A DNA stretch of 56,769 nucleotides, from contig NZ_JAAXPA010000040.1 of the NCBI RefSeq assembly GCF_012396235.1, forward strand, positions 1-56,769, in the 5' to 3' direction. The notes under the pieces were generated by a model, which saw only the letters and a program-made list of their open reading frames with translations, had not been told where the DNA came from and ran no database searches. The translations under genes and the position numbers were made by a program. The DNA comes from Rhodococcus opacus. Lineage in GTDB: Bacteria; Actinomycetota; Actinomycetes; Mycobacteriales; Mycobacteriaceae. The number at the start of each line of letters is the position of its first letter. Position 1 is the first letter of the stretch. Shown here piece by piece: positions 49,243 through 56,769 of this stretch.

Positions 49243-50232
49243 GTGGGTGGACTTGGTATCGATCTCGGAACTGCCAACACTGTCGTCGGAACTCCCGACG
49301 ACGGCATCGTACTGAACGAGCCGTCCTTCATGCTCGTTCGAACGAAGGATCCGCACCGTGCTCTTGCAATCGGCACGGAGGCGCGAAGTCTCGTCGGCCG
49401 CACTCCTATCGGAATCACGCCGGTTCGACCGTTGCGTGACGGGGTGATCGTGGACCTGGAGACGGCGCGGGCATTCGTCACGGCCGTCATCAAACGGGTC
49501 TCCTCTGCAAGGCGATACGGGCTGCGGCCCAAGGGAGTCATCTCGGTCCCCGCGGGTGCCACCCCACTCGAGCGTCGGGCCCTGCTCGAGGTCGGCCACG
49601 AAGCCGGTTTGCGGAAGGTGGGGTTAATACCGGAGCCGGTGGCGGGTGCGCTCGGTTGCGGAATCAACCCCATGGAACCACGCGCACACCTCGTCGTCGA
49701 TATCGGCGGCGGCACTTCGGAAATCACCGCCATCTGTTTCGGTGGCATTCTCTCCCACCGCAGTTGCCGACTCGCGGGGGACGAACTGACCAACGCGCTA
49801 TACCAGTACTTGCGGTCGGAGCACAAGATCGTGGTCGGCGAACTCACCGCCGAGCGGGCGAAACTGGGCGCACCGGAGACCGACGAAGGGCAGTCACTCG
49901 TCGTGGAGGGTCGCGACGCCGTTACCGGACGGGCGCGATTCGTCACACTCGAGACCGAGGAGATCGTGGATGCGTTGCGTCCGACCACAACCGGAATCGT
50001 GCAGACACTGACCGAGTGTCTCGAGGACCTTCCTCCCCAGGCGATCGGTGACGTGATGTCGGAAGGGCTACTCGTCATCGGCGGCGGGGCGATGCTACGA
50101 GGCCTGTCGCAGCTGCTCGAGGAGGCCTTCGGGTTCCCGGTGAAGACGGCCGAACGCCCGCTCACCTGCGTCGCCGAAGGCGCCACGGCGTGTCTGGTTC
50201 ATCCTGAGGTGGTTGCCGCGTACAGCAGCTGA
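49243..50232 (+). CDS. MreB-like actin-fold protein
   Basis: 329 residues from the GTG at 49243, five nt after GGAGG (49233-49237); an ATG at 49231 overlaps that site and is less likely. Actin-fold motifs: phosphate 1 GLGIDLGTANTVVGTPDDGI, connect 1, phosphate 2 LVVDIGGGTSEITAICFGG, adenosine LLVIGGGAMLRGLSQLLEEA. The stretch PEPVAGALGCGINPMEPRAH is MreB-like. MreB directs side-wall synthesis with RodA and PBP2; most Mycobacteriales grow from the poles and lack it. Its stop is adjacent to the stop of the facing RodA-PBP gene. Confidence 0.87.
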   Translation: MGGLGIDLGTANTVVGTPDDGIVLNEPSFMLVRTKDPHRALAIGTEARSLVGRTPIGITPVRPLRDGVIVDLETARAFVTAVIKRVSSARRYGLRPKGVISVPAGATPLERRALLEVGHEAGLRKVGLIPEPVAGALGCGINPMEPRAHLVVDIGGGTSEITAICFGGILSHRSCRLAGDELTNALYQYLRSEHKIVVGELTAERAKLGAPETDEGQSLVVEGRDAVTGRARFVTLETEEIVDALRPTTTGIVQTLTECLEDLPPQAIGDVMSEGLLVIGGGAMLRGLSQLLEEAFGFPVKTAERPLTCVAEGATACLVHPEVVAAYSS

Positions 50233-53085
50233 TCACCGATTCGGCGCCGGGACGGGTGGTCGCGGAAAGTAGTGTTCGAGAAGTTTCTTGACCACGGGGC
50301 CCGCCGTCGCCGACCCGAAGCCACCGCCGCGGATCAGCACCGACACCTGGATCTGGGGGGCGTCGAAAGGCGCGACCGCGGAGAACCAGGCGTTGAGTCC
50401 TTCGCCGGGCGCCGACGGGTCCTCCGCCGTGCCGGTCTTCGCGCCGGCCGGTACAGGGAGGTCCGCGAGTTGCCCGGCGGTCCCGGCCGACGCGGACGCT
50501 CGCATGCCTGCCCGGACAGGACCGAGTAGGTCTGCGAACGGTAGGCGCTGCGGTTCCGCTGTCGGGATGGGGGTCAGTTCCGACCCGTACGCCGCAGCGA
50601 GCTGAGGCGTCACCATCGCACCTGTGGCGATGCCCGACGTCCAGCGCGCCACCTGAATCGGGGTCGCGCTGACGGTGCCCTGCCCGATACCCATCAACAG
50701 GGTCGACCCGGGATACCAGGTGGCCCCGATGCTTCCGACGTTCTCCGGGGTGCCGAGGAATCCCTCGGCCTCGCCGGGCAGGTCGATCCCGGATCGTCGG
50801 CCGACGCCCAGTTGCCCCGCGACGTCCGCCATCTTCTCCGGGCCCAGGAGTTCACCGAGCTTGTAGAAGTAGACATTGTCGGACCACTGGATCGCCTGGA
50901 GCAGATTGTGCGGGCCCATCGGTTGCCAGTTCCGGAAGGTGTGGCCGCCGTAGGTGTAGGCCGCGCCCGTGTCGACCACCGTGTCCGGCGACAGCACCGG
51001 GTATTGGGTATTCGCCGCCGCGACGACGATCTTGAAGGTGGAGCCGGGCGGGACCGCGGTCTGGGTGGCGTTGTTGACCAACGGGCTCGGCCCCGGGGTC
51101 TGACTCTGCGCCGCGAGGGCGACGAGGTCGGCCGGAGGTCCGTAGACGTTGTTGTCGGCGCCCGGGACGCTGGCGAGGGCCAGCACGGCTCCGGTCCGCG
51201 CGTCCATCACGACGGCGGCACCGAGGTCGCCCTTGCTGGTTCGCATCGCCTCCACGAGTGCGTCGGTCGCCAGGTTCTGCACCCCGATGTCGAGGTGCAG
51301 GCGCAGATCATGGCCCCGCACCGGGTCCACGCGTTCGCCGGTCGCTACCGGATGCCCGGACGGATCGACGTACACGCACTGTTTGCCGTCGCTGCCGCGG
51401 ATCAGAGCGTCGTACTGCTTCTCGAGTCCCGCCTTGCCGACCCGGGACCCGAGCGCGAGATGCGGCCAGCGTTCCATGTCGTCTGCGTCGGCGACTCCGA
51501 CATGCCCGAGGACGGAGGCGAGCACGGCACCGTACGGATACTGTCTGCGGCCGGACGGCACCACGAGCACACCGGGAAGTCGCGCATCCACGATGCGGCG
51601 AGCCTGGTCGGGCGCGACTCTGCCTACCGCCACCTGAGACTCCCCCTCGCCACCGGCCTCGATCAGGTCCGCCAACTCGTCGGGAGACGTGGCGAGCAGA
51701 GCGGCCAACCGGCTGCGGGTGTCGTCGTTCTCCTCGAACATCCGAGCGACCACCGCCACGGCGTACTCGGCGACATTGACCGCGAGCGGAATTCCGTTGC
51801 GGTCGAGGATCAGTCCGCGCTCTGCGGGCAGGCGGATGCACCGCATCATCTGCTGATCGCTCATCGCCCGGAATTCCGCACCCCGGTCGTGCTGCAACTG
51901 CCAGGCGAACACCGACATCGCGACGAGTGCCGCGGTCATCGTCAGGGTGCCCGCCGACATTCCGCGCGGGCGGCGTCGCCGTCGGGGATCCGGGGTCCAC
52001 AGCGGTCGCGCGACGCCGTCTCGGCGCACCGCGAGCACCAGTCCGATGGCGACGAAACCGACGATGGCGGCGGTGCCCCCGTAGCTGAAGAGCGGAATCG
52101 GCATGCCGGTATGGGGCAGAAGCGACAGACTCTGACCGATCGACACCAGCGCGTGGATGCCGAACAACGCGCCGATTCCGGCCGCAACGAGTGCGGCCTC
52201 GCGAGTGCGCGCCGTGCGCGCGGAGAGTGCAGCCCGCCACACGATGACCGAAGTTGCCACCACGACAGCCAAGCCGGCGGTCAAACCCCACCCGTACACC
52301 AGGCTGGCGAACGCGAGATCGTGCTCCGATTCGGGAAGATACTCGGCCCGCACCGCGTACATCGGGTCGCGCGCCAGCCCCCACAGGCCACCGCTGCCGA
52401 TCGCGATGTTCGCTTGTAACTCGGCCCATCCCGCGCCGGCGGGGTCGGCGTTGCTCGACAAGAACACGTGGACCCGTTCGAGTTGGTAGGGGCGGAGGAA
52501 GAGCACGGCCAGCGGAAGCGACGCGAGACCCAGCACGAACAGCGGAACCAGAGGCAGCAGCGGGACGCGGGCGAGGATGAGCATGAATCCCGCCGTCGCA
52601 ACGAGGACGACGGCAGTCGACAGGTCGGGTTGGAGTGCGACGAGTGCAATGGGTACGCCCCCGATCACCAAGGTCGCGACGAATCGTGCCGGCGTGAACC
52701 CACCGGCGAGCATGCTCGCGGGCACGAGAACCAGGGCGAGCTTGGCCAGTTCGGACGGCTGGACGGTGAATACGCCGAAGTCCAGCCAGCGTTGAGCACC
52801 CTTGGTCGCGACCCCCGCGAGCGGCACGACCGCCAGCAACACGGTGGCCACGGTGAACACTGCCCAGCCGAAGGCGCGGAGATCACTCATCCGCAGACGG
52901 GACACCACATACATGATGCCGAGACCGGCAACGGCGAAGAGCGTGTGGCGAACAGCGTCTGCTGTCTTCCCTGTCGAGAGCAAATTCAGAAGGCCGAGCA
53001 CGACGAGAACGATCGCCGCACCGACGATCCACGGGTCGGATTCGTGCTTGTCATCGTGCTTGTCATCATGCTTGTCGTCGTGCAT
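50233..53085 (-). CDS. RodA/FtsW-class B penicillin-binding protein fusion
   Basis: 950 residues from the ATG at 53085, after GGAGGGG. A short N-terminal tail repeats HDDK (HDDKHDDKHDDKHE). Residues ~20-410 are a SEDS glycosyltransferase with about ten membrane segments: GAQRWLDFGVFTVQPSELAK, LVALQPDLSTAVVL, PESEHDLAFASLVYGWGL, PHTGMPIPLFSYGGTA. After a short linker and one more membrane span comes a class B transpeptidase: RGLILDRNGIPLAVN (pedestal domain), SxxK in AVPPGSTFKIVVA, SxN in IQWSDNVYFYK, KTGT in AGAKTGTAEDP. Normally RodA and PBP are separate; here both activities are fixed in one chain. All catalytic residues are visible. Confidence 0.93.
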   Translation of the reverse strand: MHDDKHDDKHDDKHESDPWIVGAAIVLVVLGLLNLLSTGKTADAVRHTLFAVAGLGIMYVVSRLRMSDLRAFGWAVFTVATVLLAVVPLAGVATKGAQRWLDFGVFTVQPSELAKLALVLVPASMLAGGFTPARFVATLVIGGVPIALVALQPDLSTAVVLVATAGFMLILARVPLLPLVPLFVLGLASLPLAVLFLRPYQLERVHVFLSSNADPAGAGWAELQANIAIGSGGLWGLARDPMYAVRAEYLPESEHDLAFASLVYGWGLTAGLAVVVATSVIVWRAALSARTARTREAALVAAGIGALFGIHALVSIGQSLSLLPHTGMPIPLFSYGGTAAIVGFVAIGLVLAVRRDGVARPLWTPDPRRRRRPRGMSAGTLTMTAALVAMSVFAWQLQHDRGAEFRAMSDQQMMRCIRLPAERGLILDRNGIPLAVNVAEYAVAVVARMFEENDDTRSRLAALLATSPDELADLIEAGGEGESQVAVGRVAPDQARRIVDARLPGVLVVPSGRRQYPYGAVLASVLGHVGVADADDMERWPHLALGSRVGKAGLEKQYDALIRGSDGKQCVYVDPSGHPVATGERVDPVRGHDLRLHLDIGVQNLATDALVEAMRTSKGDLGAAVVMDARTGAVLALASVPGADNNVYGPPADLVALAAQSQTPGPSPLVNNATQTAVPPGSTFKIVVAAANTQYPVLSPDTVVDTGAAYTYGGHTFRNWQPMGPHNLLQAIQWSDNVYFYKLGELLGPEKMADVAGQLGVGRRSGIDLPGEAEGFLGTPENVGSIGATWYPGSTLLMGIGQGTVSATPIQVARWTSGIATGAMVTPQLAAAYGSELTPIPTAEPQRLPFADLLGPVRAGMRASASAGTAGQLADLPVPAGAKTGTAEDPSAPGEGLNAWFSAVAPFDAPQIQVSVLIRGGGFGSATAGPVVKKLLEHYFPRPPVPAPNR

Positions 53086-53104
53086 CCCACCCCTCCCCCG
53101 GCGC

Positions 53105-54337
53105 TCAGCAGCGAGCGTTTTCGGCGGGCACCAGCAGCGGCTCGGACGCGGCCGTCGCCGGGGCGCTGGTGACGGCCCCGATGGCGAGCGCGGCGCCCGG
53201 CGGCAGATCGGTCCGGACGATGCCGTACACCTGCTGCGACCCGGGCTGAACGGGCAGCGACACGTCACTCCCCGTCCGCACCTCGCCGGAACAGCGGTCG
53301 TACACGTTCACCCGCCAGGTCACGGCGCCGACAGCTGCCGCCGGATCCAGGTGAACGTCGACCCGGATCGCGCACGCTTGCCCGGGGCGACACTCACCGT
53401 TGGCGCGCGTGGCCGTGACGAGCGTGATCGGGCCCGCGCTCCCGGGGGCACCGACGTCGACGGACGACGGCGCCCGGCCGACATCGGTCGTCGCCGGCGC
53501 GGCCTGATCAGCCGGGGGTTCCGGTGGAGGCGGCGACACGGGCCGAATCTGATTCTGCTCCGCGGGATTCACGGGATTCAGGACGGCGTCCCACCCCCGG
53601 CGCAGCTCGGACCACACCCGTGGAGCCATCAACGCCGCAGCGACGAGTATCAGGATCGCGATCAGACCGAGCGCTCCCTGCCGCCGCGACGGTCGTCTCC
53701 TTTTGCGATGCCACGGATTCCGGACCGGCGGGAACCAGCCTGACGGTGCGAGGGTGGATCCCTCCGCAACATACGGCCAGTCCTGTACGTCCGTCCGCTC
53801 CCCCACGACTCGACTGTCAGTACGCGGCCGTCCCATCGTCGCGGCGACGAGCCCGGCGAGTTGGCAGCGCTTCCTGCTCTCCTGTGCCGGGTCGACGTCG
53901 GGTGCGATCGCCTGACGAACCCGTTGCCCCAACACATCCAGATCTGTTGTTTCGGCGAGCGATTCGTGCAACCGGTCGGCCAATGCCGAACCGCGACAGT
54001 TCGTCGCGATACGTCGGACGAGCTCGGCCACCGCCTCGCTCATGTCGTGCCGTGACGCACTGCCCGTGCACCCGATCGTGAGCTGTCCACTTTCGGACAC
54101 CGTCACGTCCCGGAGGTGGAGTGGGTAGGGCCCTTCGCTGCGCGCCGGTTCGAGCTGATCGAGCGCATCCGCGACGAGTAGCGCAGCCTGGGCTGGTGTC
54201 AGGGCCGCCACCGCAAGAAGTCGTCCGAGTCGGACACCGCGGACACGTTCGTCGTAATCGATGTGTTCGGGCGGGTCGGGGCGGGCATCGGCGGGCTCGG
54301 TTCTCCTCGCAAGGAGCCCTGTCACTGCTTCGATCAT
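53105..54337 (-). CDS. Single-pass membrane protein, partner of the RodA-PBP gene
   Basis: 410 residues. The N-terminal ~230 residues are soluble and cytoplasmic by the positive-inside rule (VRGVRLGRLLAVAALTPAQA, ALLVADALDQLE). One membrane span lies near 245-265 (LGLIAILILVAAALMAPRVW), preceded by a basic run. A Pro-rich linker (PPPPEPPADQAAP) leads to a ~120-residue extracytoplasmic domain with Cys residues in three places (NGECRPGQACAIRVDVHL, NVYDRCSGEV). Stop is 19 nt before the RodA-PBP start, so the two form an operon. Family not recognised; a regulatory partner of the synthase is inferred. Confidence 0.78.
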   Translation of the reverse strand: MIEAVTGLLARRTEPADARPDPPEHIDYDERVRGVRLGRLLAVAALTPAQAALLVADALDQLEPARSEGPYPLHLRDVTVSESGQLTIGCTGSASRHDMSEAVAELVRRIATNCRGSALADRLHESLAETTDLDVLGQRVRQAIAPDVDPAQESRKRCQLAGLVAATMGRPRTDSRVVGERTDVQDWPYVAEGSTLAPSGWFPPVRNPWHRKRRRPSRRQGALGLIAILILVAAALMAPRVWSELRRGWDAVLNPVNPAEQNQIRPVSPPPPEPPADQAAPATTDVGRAPSSVDVGAPGSAGPITLVTATRANGECRPGQACAIRVDVHLDPAAAVGAVTWRVNVYDRCSGEVRTGSDVSLPVQPGSQQVYGIVRTDLPPGAALAIGAVTSAPATAASEPLLVPAENARC

Positions 54338-54550
54338 CGTGCACCCCGACGCTATGCCTCCCGCACGGTTGGGACGACACCGGAGCGGGCGGCGGCGGAC
54401 CTTGAGTTGGGCTTACTCGCTGCCGAAATCCTTTACGCCTGTGTCATTCCATTTAACTCCGGGCCGCGCTCCGGCGTCCGAGAAATCGCCCCGACCGCTT
54501 CGACACAATTGTGTGTCGTCGATCAGACAGCTGGTTCGCCACGGTGCCGG

Positions 54551-56080
54551 TCAGCTCACGCTCGGCGGTACCCCGAACGCCTGCATCACGACCGCACCCC
54601 AGTCCCGCCACATCGGACACGGTGGAGAATCCCGGTGGTCCAGGAACCGGATCACCTCGTCGTCGAACGCAGCCGATGTCGGCAGCGACGAGTGTGCGGC
54701 GCGGACCGGGCAGCCATTGCGTTCGACGTCCAGCCGCCAGCCGTGCGGCATCAGTGGAAGATCGGCAGCCGAGGTGATACTCAGAACACGCACCTCCCCG
54801 GGCAGCGGCTCGCCGAGAATGGCCTGTGCACTGCCCGCGGTGCCGAGCAGTTGCCGCGCCGCGGGCGTATCGGGGTCGAAGGGGAAGAAGACGATGTCGG
54901 TCGCGGGCGCCGCCCACCGCAACAGGTCGCCGAACACCCTGCCCCGTCGGTCGACGTCCGGCGGCGGAAAGCCGAGCGGTGTTTCCGGAAAGACACCCAC
55001 CAGCACCAGCACGTCGACCCGCGCCCGACCCGTGGCAACCGCCTCCCACGCGATCCAGGCGGCATGGGAATGTGCGGCAACGATCAACGGCCGCTGCAGG
55101 TTAGCGGTCTGTTCGGCAAACAACGCGACCTGTTCCTCGACGGGGCGCTGGGTGTCGGCAGGTTCGTACGGGACCCCCGATCTGATCGGACACGTCGAGT
55201 CGCGCTGAGGCTGTCCGTCGCCGGGGCCGGCGTAGGAGAAGTAATAGACCTGATCGCATTCGTAACCCAGCCGGTGCACGTCCGCCCGGTGGATGCTCCC
55301 CTGCCCCGAACGCGAATTGATTCCGGACATGATGAACAGCGAACCGGCCTGTCGTGACCCGGGTTCCGGATCGTCATAGCGTCGTGTCTGAACGAAGACC
55401 ACCGACGCCACCGTCACCGCGACGAGGACGGCGACGAATGCGGTAACGGGCCGGGTGAGTGGCGCACGGTCCATCGCCCACACTGTCAGCCCTGTCGCCG
55501 CAGCCGAGGCCGGCACGAGCAGCACAGTGAGGGCCGGGGCCCGGTCGGCCAGAGCGCCGAGCGCGAGGACCGCCGCACAGTACGGCACCATCACCTCGAT
55601 CCGCAGGCCGCGACGCCACGCCCGCGCCATCGCACCGCGTAGGGTGACCCCGCCCTGCCACGGGACCGAGCCGAGTATCAGGACCAGCAGCCCGACCAGC
55701 GCCACCGCCGGCCAAAACGCCCGCGAGTACAGCGTCGCGTAGGCGGTTGCGTCACCGAGCGTCGCCAAGAGGACGGGGCCGAACGCCACCGCATAGAACA
55801 CTGCGGCGAAGCGGAGGCGTCGGGCATCGAGTCCACCGAGAAGCCAGGCCATCAGGATGACCCGCACGGCCGACACCACGGCCAGCAATATCAGGAACTG
55901 AGGCCACGAGGCGGTACGTACCAGCAGAAGTCGCAGGTCCGCGAACTGATCCAGCGGCGGCAGCGCAACCAGGTGCAGCAGTCCCGGCCAGACGGGAATA
56001 ATCCCGCTCGCCGCGAGCACGACGACGAGCACCGCGACGGCGACCAACGGCAACCACCGCGTCCCCTTCGTCGACGTCAT
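54551..56080 (-). CDS. Membrane protein with C-terminal alpha/beta-hydrolase-like domain
   Basis: 509 residues from the ATG at 56080. The first ~230 residues hold six or seven hydrophobic segments (LVAVAVLVVVLAASGIIPVW, AVFYAVAFGPVLLATLG, FVAVLVAVTVASVVFVQ). The rest is extracytoplasmic and hydrolase-like: LFIMSGINSRSGQGS, YYFSYAGPGD, a nucleophile-elbow-like PLIVAAHSHAAWIAWEAV, and LDHRDSPPC near the end. The elbow is A-H-S-H-A instead of G-x-S-x-G, so activity is uncertain. Two cysteines bracket the hydrolase domain. Family not recognised with certainty. Confidence 0.75.
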   Translation of the reverse strand: MTSTKGTRWLPLVAVAVLVVVLAASGIIPVWPGLLHLVALPPLDQFADLRLLLVRTASWPQFLILLAVVSAVRVILMAWLLGGLDARRLRFAAVFYAVAFGPVLLATLGDATAYATLYSRAFWPAVALVGLLVLILGSVPWQGGVTLRGAMARAWRRGLRIEVMVPYCAAVLALGALADRAPALTVLLVPASAAATGLTVWAMDRAPLTRPVTAFVAVLVAVTVASVVFVQTRRYDDPEPGSRQAGSLFIMSGINSRSGQGSIHRADVHRLGYECDQVYYFSYAGPGDGQPQRDSTCPIRSGVPYEPADTQRPVEEQVALFAEQTANLQRPLIVAAHSHAAWIAWEAVATGRARVDVLVLVGVFPETPLGFPPPDVDRRGRVFGDLLRWAAPATDIVFFPFDPDTPAARQLLGTAGSAQAILGEPLPGEVRVLSITSAADLPLMPHGWRLDVERNGCPVRAAHSSLPTSAAFDDEVIRFLDHRDSPPCPMWRDWGAVVMQAFGVPPSVS

Positions 56081-56549
56081 ATCTTTCGCTGTACTCGCTG
56101 TTCGCGGTCCGGCACAACCCATGCGGCGACCACGCAGGACACGCTGTCAGGTCCGCGGCCTGGACAGGGCGAGTGCTCGACGGCCTCGCGAACGTGAGTG
56201 GGAACAGCGCCCGGATGTACAGGTGCTCGTCGGTCATTGCAGCCCTCGCTGCGTCGATGCGACCCGGATGTCCTCCCGCCCCTTTCCCCGGCGGTTGGGC
56301 AGGCTGGGGTGGCGGCTCGGCTGACCGCTCGACTCCTGAACATGCTTCGGTTCCGGGGCTTCATCCACTCCCCGAACTGAATCTTCACTAGCCGTCACGT
56401 TCTCAAACAGAATTATCTGCAGTTCTCTTGGCACTGAATTGGCGAATATTCATACTTGGTTCCGCGATCAAGTGATGCACCTCACATTCACCGATCGCCG
56501 CGACGCCCGTCGCGCACAACCCACACCCACAGGCTCAGGAGCTTTACCC
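56081..56549. promoter_or_regulatory. Gap before ald, with AT-rich palindromic region
   Basis: About 470 nt. The right half (56390-56470) is AT-rich for this genome and has a GAATATTC palindrome (56445-56452) that could be a binding site for an Lrp/AsnC-type regulator such as AldR, known to control ald in mycobacteria. No aldR gene is seen here. Short Arg-rich frames in 56081-56390 are not convincing. Confidence 0.4.
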
Positions 56550-56769
56550 GTGAAAATCGGTATCCCCCGCGAAATCAAGAACCACGAATACCGGGTGGCC
56601 ATCACCCCCGCCGGTGTCCACGAACTCACCGAACGCGGCCACGAGGTGATCATCGAATCCGAAGCCGGCATCGGCTCCTCCTTCGCCGATGAGGACTTCA
56701 AAGCCGCAGGCGCCCACATCCTCCAGGCCGCCGACCAGGTATGGGACACCGCCGACCTGCTCCTGAAGG
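56550..56769 (+). CDS. ald: Alanine dehydrogenase (5' part, cut by the window end)
   Basis: The GTG at 56550 follows AGGAG (56537-56541) by 8 nt. Seventy-three codons are visible: VKIGIPREIKNHEYRVAITP, AGVHELTERGHEVIIE, GIGSSFADEDFKAAGA, matching the N-terminus of L-alanine dehydrogenases, including the Arg and Lys that bind pyruvate. The enzyme interconverts L-alanine and pyruvate with NAD+ and also reduces glyoxylate in mycobacteria, where it is induced by hypoxia and starvation. The C-terminal Rossmann fold lies beyond the window. Confidence 0.93.
   Translation, partial: MKIGIPREIKNHEYRVAITPAGVHELTERGHEVIIESEAGIGSSFADEDFKAAGAHILQAADQVWDTADLLLK

Noticed and set aside
50812..52419. A 535-codon open frame on the plus strand opposite the RodA-PBP gene
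   Set aside because: Composition is Arg/His/Gly-rich and the opposite strand has clear catalytic motifs.
56077..56388. Small ORF ending in an ATGA overlap with the membrane hydrolase gene
   Set aside because: The overlap is suggestive, but the sequence is Arg/Pro/Ser-rich with no conserved-looking helix and no ribosome binding site.
1..56769. CRISPR arrays, tRNA or rRNA genes
   Set aside because: No regularly spaced repeats beyond the few described, and no cloverleaf or rRNA signature was noticed by eye.

Overview
The window is high-GC actinobacterial DNA with short intergenic gaps, 4-nt start/stop overlaps, many GTG starts and actinobacterial gene families (Rpf, F420-type LLM oxidoreductase, GlnX/GlnH, three-helix-bundle dimerisation protein, actinobacterial gvp order). 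It looks like a Rhodococcus or close relative in the Mycobacteriales. No rRNA, tRNA or CRISPR array was seen. Both ends cut genes: a phosphoribosyltransferase/erythromycin-esterase fusion on the left and alanine dehydrogenase (ald) on the right.

Layout. 1-5.7 kb: dormancy-like genes (PRT/esterase fusion, NDH-2) followed by a patch of broken genes: truncated universal stress protein, unidentified remnant, frameshifted three-helix-bundle gene, ribbon-helix-helix remnant and a phospholipase-D-like/Rrf2 chimera. 5.7-10.2 kb: small secreted proteins, a SoxR-MFS divergent pair with a clear MerR-type promoter, a CitE-like lyase and a resuscitation-promoting factor. 10.9-19.7 kb: acyl-CoA ligase, PaaK-like ligase, chorismate mutase, LLM oxidoreductase, a SigG-like ECF factor with a SnoaL-type tail and a serine-hydrolase lipoprotein. 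20.0-26.7 kb: a gas-vesicle locus (two accessory membrane/acidic proteins, an SRPBCC protein with two AT-hooks, then gvpA-F-G-O-J-L-S-K), preceded by two SigB/SigF-like promoters and a repeat-type operator, and followed by a CsbD stress protein. 26.8-39.9 kb: QueA-like protein + SDR operon, methyltransferases, Gfo/Idh oxidoreductase, hydrolase, tandem-MerR regulator, orphan sugar-binding lipoprotein, glnX-glnH-like pair without pknG, HAD enzyme. 40.7-46.5 kb: hypothetical protein, aldo/keto reductase and AraC remnants meeting at a deletion scar, stress-type SDR with a SigB-like promoter, Clp_N regulator with two operators, PadR + membrane protein operon. 46.5-49.0 kb: an IS607-family element inserted in a TIGR02206 membrane-protein gene; its recombinase is frameshifted but TnpB keeps its nuclease residues. 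49.2-54.3 kb: MreB-like protein facing a RodA-class B PBP fusion and a single-pass membrane partner, a possible self-contained wall-synthesis module. 54.5-56.8 kb: membrane alpha/beta-hydrolase-like protein and the start of ald.

How it fits together. Several blocks point to stress and stationary-phase life: SigB-like promoters in front of the gas-vesicle locus and the SDR, CsbD, SoxR, Rpf, and dormancy-type genes. The most unusual units are the gas-vesicle locus with its DNA-binding-like accessory protein, the MreB/RodA-PBP module, and the immobilised TnpB element. All assignments are by reading translated sequence and motifs; no database search was run.
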